64,000 bases of DNA from Saccharomycodes ludwigii (taxonomy: Eukaryota; Ascomycota; Saccharomycetes; Saccharomycodales; Saccharomycodaceae), in assembly GCF_020623625.1 (NCBI RefSeq), contig NC_060202.1, positions 186,001 to 250,000 of the forward strand, written 5' to 3'. Numbering within the stretch: the first letter of the stretch is position 1; every line of letters starts with the position of its first letter. Shown one piece after another: positions 19,519 through 29,212 of the stretch. Under the pieces are notes generated by a model that ran no database searches, had not been told where the DNA came from, and saw only the letters and a list, made by a program, of their open reading frames with translations. Made by a program: the position numbers and the translations under genes.

Positions 19519-21750
19519 CTAAAATGTCACTGGCAATTTTTGTCTAACAGCATCTTCCATTATAATAATCATCATCTCTTTAATATCTTCATATCCACTA
19601 CTGCCCGTAGACAACGATACTATTATTCTTAGCGTCTCCAAATATTGCAACTTAAATATCACATCAAATGTACCCATATCTATCCCATTTAACCACCCAT
19701 TAGCTAGGGGTTGGAAAAATTTATTAGTCCTGGTAAGGAATCTGTTTTTCACCACAGCTCTTTTACCATTTACCGTTTCTAACTTTTTGGATTTCCATAT
19801 AACTTTTCCTTCTCCCCTAATTATATTATTATTATCGAGGCTAACAACATCATTATCACCAACACAATCATCATTATTTACAATCAGATCCCCTTGCGCT
19901 TTTTTATTTTCTACCATATTCTGTGCATTAACACCACTTAGTTCCATCGCAGATAGTCCAATTGCTGTTAAAATAGACATTCTCTGCTGTAATGATAACT
20001 CTTGTTCTGTTAATAAGATCTCATTCAACTTTAAAATTTTATCCGGAACAACGTCTATAACTGATATTATAGCATTTACTCTCAATTGTTCAAAGTTTTT
20101 TATTTCCAATTCATTAGTCAGTTTAACTAATGTTTCTAATAATTCATCTGCGTAGTAATTCACTTCGCCAACAAAATTTCTTTTAGATCGAATTAATTCA
20201 GTGGATTTCCGCAAAAGTTTTTCTATAACATATCCATCTTTAATATGTTCCAAAAAGTACCCCAATAGGTCCTTGACAAAAACAATATCCTGCAATTCAT
20301 CCTCATCCTCATCCTCATCATCACTATCTACAATAATGGCCCTTTCTCTATTCACACGTGTAATTTCCATGTTCTGAAATTTTTTTTCTAGATTATTGCC
20401 TATACTATTTTCTCTAATGTCAATATTTTTAGTTTCATAAAGCTGTTCAAAATCAATGTCACATACAGCATCCTTAGAGCAGAACCCAAAATCTATTTCA
20501 TATGAAGGTACATCAAGTATAAAATCACTCTTATATTCCAAAAGATTCATCGTGCACAATTTTGCCACACACATTGTCCTTTCTATGACCCCCTTATGGT
20601 AATGTTCCAATCTATGAGTTACAGTATTTAAGAAGATAGGCAATACTGATATTTCATTAGATATTTGATCGTTATTTAAACATTTCAACGCAACAATCAA
20701 TAATTTGCTTACCCGTATATCATACTCCTCATTAAAATCCTTATCATTTTTTTTCTCCACATTATTATTCCACTGAGTAAATAGATAGTTTATTAATCTT
20801 TTCAACCAAACTGGCGGTAGTACTCTAATATAAACATACTGAATTAAAATATTTACATCTGTATTGATCATAGCAGAAAATTCTCCGTATTCAGGATTCA
20901 ATTTGTGTATAATATATGCAATAACATTCGGTATATTCCCATGGTAATCATCACTGTAGAGTTGCACATTTAACTTATTCAAATATTTTATAATATATTT
21001 GAATAAAATTTTTTTATGCAATATATCACAGTTCTTATAAAAAATGTCCAAAAATATATTGTCAAATGTCTCCGCTTTTAGAAAAATCCAATGCTCAAAA
21101 AAAATATCCATGGCATGAACTGGGTTTAACTTAATAGCATCACAAAAAAATTCACCTAGATATTTGGAACCAGAACCTAAAGTGTAATCTAATTTTTGGA
21201 ATGATTTTAATAAGATCTTCAAATAATCATCAATAGTAATCATCTTACTTAATAGATTATAAAATTTGCTACCAAAATATAAACTTTGGAAGATTTTAAT
21301 TTCAAACTTATTAAAGTTATTCTTACTATTACCAAATGGGGACTTACCATCTTTTTTAACACAAAGAAAATTTTCCGTCAACACTTGTGATAGATATTGT
21401 CCTCTTTGTAAAAAAAAAAGCAAAAATTTTTTATAAATATCAGACACGTTGGCATCTGATGTTTTCCTATTTTCTTGAATAATAGCATTGGTGTCTAAAG
21501 CCTTAGTATATTCCAGCAACTGTGAAAGATATTGTACTTTTTTTGGTAAACTAAAGATTTCAACCAAGTACATTTTGTATTTATGGGGTAAAGATGCAGT
21601 ATGAGGTATAACATATTTAATTATAATCAAAACATCTTCGTCACTTGTTGATACTCTTTGGATTTCAGTTTTTTTTATATTTCTCAATGTTTCTTCAATA
21701 AACTCGAGAAATTCTTTTGAGGAGGGCCCATTTTTTAAATTATATTTCAT
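19519..21750 (-). CDS. TEL2: Tel2, PIKK maturation factor (TTT complex)
   Basis: 743 aa (S. cerevisiae 688). Tel2 acts with Tti1 and Tti2 to stabilise PIKK kinases (Tel1, Mec1, Tor1/2, Tra1) with Hsp90. The protein is an alpha-solenoid with no catalytic motif. An acidic stretch (DSDDEDEDEDEL) is near residue 475. The conserved C-terminal Tel2 domain follows, including QQRMSILTAIGLSAMELSG and the region after FLTRTNKFFQPLANGW. The identity is supported strongly by position beside ESP1 in divergent orientation, as in YGR099W-YGR098C. Sequence divergence of this family is high, so the match is clearest at the C-terminus. Confidence 0.87.
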   Translation of the reverse strand: MKYNLKNGPSSKEFLEFIEETLRNIKKTEIQRVSTSDEDVLIIIKYVIPHTASLPHKYKMYLVEIFSLPKKVQYLSQLLEYTKALDTNAIIQENRKTSDANVSDIYKKFLLFFLQRGQYLSQVLTENFLCVKKDGKSPFGNSKNNFNKFEIKIFQSLYFGSKFYNLLSKMITIDDYLKILLKSFQKLDYTLGSGSKYLGEFFCDAIKLNPVHAMDIFFEHWIFLKAETFDNIFLDIFYKNCDILHKKILFKYIIKYLNKLNVQLYSDDYHGNIPNVIAYIIHKLNPEYGEFSAMINTDVNILIQYVYIRVLPPVWLKRLINYLFTQWNNNVEKKNDKDFNEEYDIRVSKLLIVALKCLNNDQISNEISVLPIFLNTVTHRLEHYHKGVIERTMCVAKLCTMNLLEYKSDFILDVPSYEIDFGFCSKDAVCDIDFEQLYETKNIDIRENSIGNNLEKKFQNMEITRVNRERAIIVDSDDEDEDEDELQDIVFVKDLLGYFLEHIKDGYVIEKLLRKSTELIRSKRNFVGEVNYYADELLETLVKLTNELEIKNFEQLRVNAIISVIDVVPDKILKLNEILLTEQELSLQQRMSILTAIGLSAMELSGVNAQNMVENKKAQGDLIVNNDDCVGDNDVVSLDNNNIIRGEGKVIWKSKKLETVNGKRAVVKNRFLTRTNKFFQPLANGWLNGIDMGTFDVIFKLQYLETLRIIVSLSTGSSGYEDIKEMMIIIMEDAVRQKLPVTF

Positions 21751-22220
21751 ATTTCATTTAGTGATAAGAAATGTTGACAACTTATGTGATCCTATATGTG
21801 CAAATTCATTTATTGGTGTGTAATAGCTTAAAAAAAGAATAGAAGGAATTAAAAAAAAAAAAAAGACATGTTTGAAACTTATTCAGCGTGAGTATAAATA
21901 AATGAATATTAAAGTCCGAAATGTTTCGGTTACTGGAGATAAATGCATATTTGTGCGATCTTTGTTTTTTTTATTTTATTTTTTTTGAAATATTTCGTAT
22001 ATGTTTTTATTTTCATTTTTGCCTATAAAGTTTAGAAAATAACTTTCAATCTCTCTCTTATTTATTTTTATATATTCATTGCTTAATTTTAAATGATTAA
22101 ATAGTTAACTCAAACATCAAGACAAAACTCGGAATTTTTTTTTTTTTTTTTAAAAGAAAAAGCAAAAAAAAGAAAAGAAAAACCCTAGAAAAAGAATTCA
22201 AAGCATATATTAAATCAATT

Positions 22221-22258
<38 letters not shown>
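21751..22258. promoter_or_regulatory. TEL2-ESP1 divergent promoter
   Basis: This 508-bp spacer holds a 14-bp dyad, CCGAAATGTTTCGG (21916-21929), with a weaker echo GAAATATTTCG near 21987. It also contains T-rich and A-rich runs, and a TA dinucleotide repeat (about 22225-22257) that runs straight into the ESP1 ATG. Confidence 0.5.
22225..22258 (+). repeat. TA dinucleotide repeat abutting the ESP1 start codon
   Basis: About 16 TA units end immediately before the ESP1 ATG, so the 5' UTR next to the start is a TA microsatellite, or transcription starts within it. Such tracts vary in length easily. Confidence 0.85.
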
Positions 22259-22260
<2 letters not shown>

Positions 22261-25200
22261 GAATTTTCAAAAGAGGAATCTTGAAGATATTTTAAAAGAT
22301 AAAGAGGAAGACTATGACCAAAATGCAAATAATATTAACCCCATAAATTCAATAAACTCTATTGTTGACGTAGATTTACATATTTCCAAACAGAGAAAAA
22401 TAGACTTAAAAAATAACGTTAACAACCTTACCTTTGTGCTCCCCCCACCATCATTCAAAGATTTACTAAAAAAATTAGAGCAGTTAACAAATGATGGTAG
22501 TGGGGAACAACTTATATCACAACATTACCATACAACAGAAGCACGAGCCATTTTTAATGATTTTTTTCAACTTTGCATTAGCAAAAATTTACTTTCAGGA
22601 ATGCTAGAAGGTATAAGATTGTATTTGAAGTATTTATTGATATTATTAAAGCATTACAATGTCTACCAATCTATAATAGAAGACGAGATACTTTATTTGT
22701 ACAACATTTCATCAATGAATGATTTATCATCAATAGAACAAATCTTATTAGCCGATTTTAATCAATATAATAAAAGCTTTTTAGGATCGATTAAAATTTT
22801 GGCATTGCAATGTATTTTAAAAAGAGAAACTGCAGAAGCCAATATGAAGGAGGAAAGCGAATTGATAGTTCAATTATTTGCTAACGATGATAGATTTTTC
22901 ATCAGACTAAACCTGAAGTTAAAGCCAGGGCCCCTTTTGAAAACTATATTTCATTTAATTATTAAGTATAAAGACATCAGAGTACCTTTAAGCTTGAAAA
23001 TTTTGCAATACATCGAACAGTTTCAGTTAAAGTTTGAAGATTACACAAAATCAACCACTAAAACGCAATTTGCACAAAATATAAAATTTACAAATTATCC
23101 AGACTGGGTGAAACTTTATATTCCAGGGTATTATCAAAGTTATTGTAAATATTTCCCCAAGGGGCCCAGTTTGTCCTTACACGAAATTTACTCGAAAAGA
23201 AGATCCCTCATCCAAACAGCCAATCCGGATCTAAGGACCGTACAAGAAGACGATTGGCATTATAAGATCAAAGAGACATTGAATAAACCATTACAGGATA
23301 ATTTGGAAATGATTTACAAATATGTAGAGAGAATTAGTTTCTGTGGGTATTACGATAAATCCACACACTTGAAAGATTTTGATAGGATAGTTTTGAATAT
23401 AAATACTAATGCTTCAAAAATAAATAAAAACGATTTTAACATGGTTTGTAAAATAATAAAACGCATGGAACAATTTTTTTTAAACCACAATGATTTAAAA
23501 CGAGTCGGAAATATAATTAATTTAAGTTTTAATCTTTACATTATCCTCACATTCAACGATTTTTTAAAAGAAGCTGTTGTTATGAATCTGAACGTTTTCA
23601 GTTTAGTGAGCAAAAAGGAAAATTACGAAATATGGTCCAAATTTCACAAATTTATTTCGTGTGCATACACAGGTGGCTTAAAACTATGGATATTTGAAAA
23701 AATATTCAATGTGTTTGCGCTTTTTTTTGATGAAAGTCTAGATTGTAATTGCAAATTTGTCATTGAGTATTGTGTCCCATTATTTAAATTAATAGCAAAT
23801 ACCACAAATTATAGCTATGTTGAGTTTAGAAAAGCATCTGAATTAATGCTATGTTTGCTATATTCTCAAATTGGAAAAGTTCATAATGTGCCCTTTGCCA
23901 ATTGGTCGTTATTGACCCAAATGTTGTATCAATCCCTGGATTCAAAAACGGAAATTTCATATTTGCAGATAGATGTGCCCATCGATAAATATGATACCTT
24001 ATATAGAGAGGAAGTTTTGATTAAATGCATATACCTCATATATTTAGAGATGAAAAAACGAAGCTGTTTAAATTTAAAGAAAATTTATAATATTTACACT
24101 AAGAAATGGCTATCAACCAAAGTAAATGAGAACAGATGTGTGAATATTATTGAAAATAAATTTTTGAAAACATTATTAATATATCTAGAATTTAACAAAT
24201 TTAACCATACAATCAAGAAATTCTGTGAAGTTTATAAAAAATATTACCCATCTAATATACAATTATTATTAACGGAGTACCTACTAAGGAGTTGTAACCA
24301 ATTAAACTCCATAACCTTTGATGTAACTTTAACCAAACCAGCCATTCATTTTAACTTTACCGAGAAAATGTCATATTACAATACACTACTTTCCAAATAC
24401 GTCTATGATGAGGACTTGTCCCAATTTTTGCTTGCTTTTTCCAGCAAACTGCCTGTGGAAACCCCTGAACTTTTTGATATATCCAATAAGAACAGATTAT
24501 GCGCAGGCGATTATATTCAAGTAATCATGTTCAATATACATTTGTATTTAGCAAATAGCTACCTGCAGTCAAAAAAAAATAATTATATCTTGGCCTTGAC
24601 AAACTCCAAGAAGGTTTTGGTTTTATGCAATTCATTAGTTAAAAAAATGAGCAAATTGAATCAAGAGCTAAGGTTACAACTAACTACTGCATTATTATAT
24701 GCATTTCGAACAGCTATAACTGTGTCTGTCCATTTAGGGTTAGTAAAAGAATGCGAGTTTTATGTTAAGCAGTTTTATGAAATGATGTGGGTTATGTCTG
24801 ATCCAATTGTTACATTTGAGCTATGTCATTATAGTATACTTTTTTACAAATTGCTTGGTGAGCAGGCCAAGCACGACTTTTTCTTATCTCATTTGCTTAA
24901 AATATCTACCAGTATTGATATGGAGGAGAACGTAGATGCAAAATGTAAATTTTTGTATGATACTAATATGCTCGGTGATTTGCAACAATATTGTCTTGAA
25001 ACAGATCCAATAAAACCATGTGGCATCTTTAAAGACTGGCTATTAGATTTAGGAAGCACACGTGTTAATAAATTTTTCCAACATGATGCACGGTATATAT
25101 TTAATGATTTAGTGAAAGATATTACTGACTTCATTGAGTTGGCAAGGGAGAAGTTACCTTATTTAAAAAGAATAGAGGGTGCTGTTTGGTTTGGTCAAAT

Positions 25201-26941
25201 CGAAAAGTATCAAACGACAAGGAGTTTCAATGTGAACAGCCATGCTAACCAGGATGATGAGGGGAAAATATTGAAAAAAATTCTTGATATACAAGCTAAA
25301 ATATCTTCAACGCATAATTTTGATAAAATGAGTTTTGTATTACAAAAAAAAACTGTGGATTATGTGAATTGGATTATTTCTTTTATAGAGAGATGGTATA
25401 AACCACTTAATTTTACAAGTATAATTACTTTAGAAGGACTAAAAAACAAGACAATGAGACATGAAAAGGAGCTTGTACTTAATGATAGCGACCTAGATTT
25501 TGATCCAAAAAATATGAACAAGTATGCGAGATTGTCGGAAAATTTTCCAAATGATTTTTGTGGCGTCAATGTTTTCCCAAGCGAATATAATGTAATCACC
25601 CTAGATGTATGTGGATTTACAGGTGATCTAGTCATGGAACAATTTAAACACGGTGTCAAACGGAATATAAGATTGCCAACATCCAGATTGAGCCAGTTCT
25701 CTTCTTCACCAACCTTTACCTTCAATAATGCTTTAAAGGAGTTAAAAAACATTATTGATCTGAGTAACGAAACAACTTCAAGCGGTGTAACGAGTAATGT
25801 AGTTACTAAAGAAGACAGACGCGCTTGGTGGAAAAAAAGGTTTTCTCTCGATACGAAACTACACAATTTGTTGAAGGAAATAGAAATACAATGTTTTGGT
25901 GGGTTTGTTGGGATATTTAACAATAATGTGAAAGATAGAGAGTCCAAAGAGTTTGCTCAATACAGAAAGAAGTTTCATACATTGTTAAGGAAGGCAACCC
26001 CGGGTTATGAAAAACGATATGTTCCCGATGATATTTTGGAATTATTCTTACTACTAGACCTTAACGTTGAGCACATCGATTTGTTACTCCAGGATTTAAT
26101 TCAGTTTATTCATAATAGGGCCTTTCATAAAAGGGAGAAAAAATATAATAAAATGAGCCCAGAGGACTTTTTAAACAATGTTAAACAGATTGTCAGTCAA
26201 TTTTCCGGACAGGTACCCTCATTGCTAACAAGCCCTAAACATATCATTTTAGTAGTCAAAGATTTATGCCATGCGGTTCCATGGGAATCTTGTAATTTTT
26301 TAAGGGATAAATCGGTTAGTCGAATATCTTCTCTATGCATGTTAAAACATTTGCTCGATAAATTTGGCGTGGATCCCGTTTTAGACACAAATTTAGATTC
26401 GCTTTCGGTTGTTCTTAATCCCAATGGGGATTTGCCGAGGACTGAAAATAATTTTAAGGATTATTTTTCTGATGTCAACTATATTATGGTTAGTGTCAAA
26501 CCATCTCCATCTGATTTCCAAAAATTGCTGATGTTTTCATCTTTGTTTATATATATCGGACACAGTGGTGGAGAGCAATATATTAAGTTAAAGGATATAA
26601 AAAAGCTGGATATAATATCTTCTTCCTTTTTGTTGGGTTGTTCCTCTGCATATATGGTTCCATATAAAGAATTTAGTAACACTGGTACTGTCATGGCATA
26701 TATACTAGGAGGCTCTCCAATGATCGTGGGAAATTTATGGGACGTGACAGATAAAGATATAGATAGGTATAGTCTAGAAATGTTTTCCAAAATTGGACTT
26801 TTGCAAGAAAATCTTGGAGGCAAATTGACTGTCGCTCAAGCTATAGCAGACTCAAGAGCAGTATGCAAGCTAAGATATTTAAATGGTGCTGCGCCTATAA
26901 TTTATGGACTACCGTTTAAAGTGAATTTTAGAAAAAATTGA
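22259..26941 (+). CDS. ESP1: Separase
   Basis: 1560 aa (S. cerevisiae 1630). Separase is the cysteine protease that cleaves cohesin Scc1 at anaphase, after securin Pds1 is destroyed. The N-terminal two thirds is a divergent helical repeat region. The C-terminal caspase-like domain carries both catalytic residues: His1435 in YIGHSGGEQYI and Cys1461 in LLGCSSA. Their spacing of 26 residues equals that of S. cerevisiae (His1505, Cys1531). The typical GNLWDVTDKDIDR segment follows. The gene is divergent from TEL2 and convergent with RRG8, with only 34 bp between the stops. It matches YGR098C. Confidence 0.97.
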
Positions 26942-26975
26942 CATTTTGTAGTACCATTTGAGGTATGGTAATTGG

Positions 26976-27746
26976 TTATTTATAATACATAATTAATTTG
27001 TAAATGAATTTAATCATCTCCAAATCTGTTTTTACTGATAATGATATTGATATGTCTCTATACTTGTCAGAACCAGGAATATTTTTAATGTTGAATATCA
27101 GTGTCTTTTTGGCATTTGGATTGATTTGTATACCTTCTTCATCATTCTTGTTAATTATACAAACGTCTGTTGATGATTCTGCAGGTAATTTCCCAAGTAA
27201 TTTACCCATTTTTGCTTTAAAGGCGTGAATAAGCCAATTTTCGTATTTTTCAATGACTGGTTTCATATCATTACTATTGATTATCTGTTTAGCGTCTATT
27301 TTAAGCAAACTTGATCTCACAGCCCTCAATGGGATTATGGCAGATGTCATCTTGGGTAGCAATACATTAACATAAGTACTTTTGTTCGTTATGTATGTAC
27401 TTTCTCCTTTTTTAGAATGTTTTCTTGAAAGATCCAATTTTAGATCTTCATCGTTAACTCTAATAAGCTTTAGTTGTAATAAAAAATCCTTCGGTGATTT
27501 AATCATAGTCAACCTATCTTTTCTCATTGGAGAACCTAATAATTGAGCTAGCATATTGGTACCTAATTGGAAGTTTGGTATATTCCTTTGAGTACTTACA
27601 TTTGGAATATAAATTTTTTCTGCTTTTTTCTTTGTTATAATAGGTGATATTTTAGGTACTTGTTTAGTTCCATTATTTTTAACGATGTTTTTGTTATTCT
27701 TTAGAGTTGTATCTAGTAACAGCTTACTCACTTCATTCCATTGCAT
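26976..27746 (-). CDS. RRG8: Rrg8-like mitochondrial genome maintenance protein
   Basis: 256 aa (S. cerevisiae Rrg8 277). In S. cerevisiae RRG8 is needed for respiratory growth and mitochondrial genome maintenance; its biochemical role is unknown. The segment LAQLLGSPMRKDRLTMIKS (about residues 66-84) resembles the LLASPMR block I recall in Rrg8. A second match is the IEKYENWLIHAFKAKMG region. The N-terminus is Lys-rich with few acidic residues, which fits mitochondrial import. The neighbour order RRG8-ASK10/RGC1 matches YPR116W-YPR115W. Sequence similarity is moderate; the synteny adds weight. Confidence 0.8.
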   Translation of the reverse strand: MQWNEVSKLLLDTTLKNNKNIVKNNGTKQVPKISPIITKKKAEKIYIPNVSTQRNIPNFQLGTNMLAQLLGSPMRKDRLTMIKSPKDFLLQLKLIRVNDEDLKLDLSRKHSKKGESTYITNKSTYVNVLLPKMTSAIIPLRAVRSSLLKIDAKQIINSNDMKPVIEKYENWLIHAFKAKMGKLLGKLPAESSTDVCIINKNDEEGIQINPNAKKTLIFNIKNIPGSDKYRDISISLSVKTDLEMIKFIYKLIMYYK

Positions 27747-28090
27747 ACCTAGGTTTTTTTTCTTTTTGTATTTTATATTTTGCTAGAAAGTATATTTCAG
27801 GGTCTTTTCCAATAGGATCATTTGAATATGTCTTGATTATTGGAAAGATAGAATTTGACGAGAGTAAAGCCAATGAACGAGATAAAAAATATAAACGATT
27901 TTATTGTATTAAGTTTAAAATTTAAATATTGAAAAAAAAAAAAATAAAAAAAAAAAAAATTTTTTTAAAACCTTTTGAAAAATAGTTGCTTTTTATTATT
28001 TTTGAACTGACAATCATGATTTTCAACACTATTTCAAATATTTCATAAAAATATATATATATATATGTATATATCTATACATGAACAATT
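27747..28090. promoter_or_regulatory. RRG8 / flavin-reductase-like divergent promoter
   Basis: This 344-bp spacer has A-runs at about 27930-27960 and a TATATATATATATG-type tract at 28050-28070. An upstream ATG at 28081 opens a 16-codon reading frame (28081-28128) that overlaps the downstream gene start in another frame. No other element is recognised. Confidence 0.5.
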
Positions 28091-28128
28091 ATGAAAGTAT
28101 CCTTGATAACATTACAAAATATGGTTAA
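28081..28128 (+). promoter_or_regulatory. Overlapping upstream ORF of the flavin-reductase-like gene
   Basis: ATG at 28081 starts 16 codons ending TAA at 28126-28128. It overlaps the main start at 28091 in a different frame. The uORF ATG has T at -3, while the main ATG has A at -3. Leaky scanning to 28091, or reinitiation at the in-frame ATG 28178, is possible if transcripts begin far enough upstream. Confidence 0.4.
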
Positions 28129-28942
28129 ATTTAAATTTGAGAAACACTTAATAACAAAAAAAAAATTTAGGGATGCAATGACTAAAGTGGCTAACCAGGC
28201 AATGATACTTACCGCTACTTCAACAACCTCACCAACAACTTCAGATGATTATAGAGGAGTTACGTTATCTTCAGTAACTTCATTAACTATTAACCCTAAA
28301 CCCATGTTACAATTTAATTTACAAATACCTTCATTTACATCCCAAGCTATTCATAGAAACAATGTGTTTGCAATTCACTTAATGAAACCCAACCTAGAAA
28401 GCGTGCAACTAGCCAGATTATTCAGCAAAGGAGCAGTTAAAGTACCCATTACAAAAGTTGTTGAACCCTTTATTGAAAGTAATCCAGAATTGAGAAAAGA
28501 AGTTAAGGAGTCCGGCTTACAAAAATTTTTCAAGAAAATTAGCGAGAGAAATATTGGAAGTGGCCCAACAAAAATATCAAATAGAGATGATTTTATTGCT
28601 GCCAATGTTAATGATTCCAAACCCACCACCACAATGTTAACCCAATCTCATCAAATCGTGCCATTCAAACCATTTAAATTGTTGAAAGATAATCAATATA
28701 CTAAATATCCAATAGGCATAACCTCTCTGCCCCTTTTAAATGTTTGTGACTTGGTTTTTATTTGCACAGGAACTTTTAATTTTAAGGTGGGTGATCATGA
28801 AATATGGGTGGGCGAAGTTCAAGATATATTAAATGGAGATAAAGACTTAAAAAAAATAGAAATTGTTGAAGATGATAAGAAAATAACTGGTGGATTAGTT
28901 TATTGTGACCGAGAATTTAAAAAGGTTGGTTCTAAAATATAA
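28091..28942 (+). CDS. Flavin-reductase-like (FMN-binding split-barrel) protein
   Basis: 283 aa. Residues about 28-107 match the flavin reductase-like domain: FRDAMTKVANQAMILTA, then YRGVTLSSVTSLTINPKPMLQFNL, then the Ser/Thr-Gln-rich AIHRNNVFAIHLM and LARLFSKGA segments. After a Lys/Asn-rich linker the domain resumes with CTGTFNFKVGDHEIWVGEVQ and GGLVYCDREFKKVG. The GDH is the usual family signature. Members bind FMN and reduce flavin with NAD(P)H; this protein's substrate is unknown. The N-terminus is basic and could be a mitochondrial presequence. In-frame ATGs at 28121 and 28178 allow shorter forms. S. cerevisiae has no gene here between RRG8 and RGC1 as I recall it, so it is a lineage-specific gain or a retained ancestral gene. 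I do not recognise a named ortholog. Confidence 0.8.
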   Translation: MKVSLITLQNMVKFKFEKHLITKKKFRDAMTKVANQAMILTATSTTSPTTSDDYRGVTLSSVTSLTINPKPMLQFNLQIPSFTSQAIHRNNVFAIHLMKPNLESVQLARLFSKGAVKVPITKVVEPFIESNPELRKEVKESGLQKFFKKISERNIGSGPTKISNRDDFIAANVNDSKPTTTMLTQSHQIVPFKPFKLLKDNQYTKYPIGITSLPLLNVCDLVFICTGTFNFKVGDHEIWVGEVQDILNGDKDLKKIEIVEDDKKITGGLVYCDREFKKVGSKI

Positions 28943-29054
28943 ACACTACTAACTTGCGCACAACATTTGCACCTCATTATGCTATCGAATTTAAAACTTG
29001 TAAGATATTAATAGATTTTATAGTTTCCATTTGGGAAGAGAAAAGAATTGGTGA

Positions 29055-29087
<33 letters not shown>

Positions 29088-29146
29088 GAAATTTATTCAT
29101 GTACATGCTAATAAAAATACTTTAATACCAATCTTAAATAATTAGG

Positions 29147-29178
<32 letters not shown>

Positions 29179-29212
29179 ACATTTGTATCCTTTCGAACCA
29201 TAGAATACAAAT

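Noticed and set aside
25360-25947. 195-codon ORF opposite ESP1
   Set aside because: Antisense to a conserved separase region; no family features.
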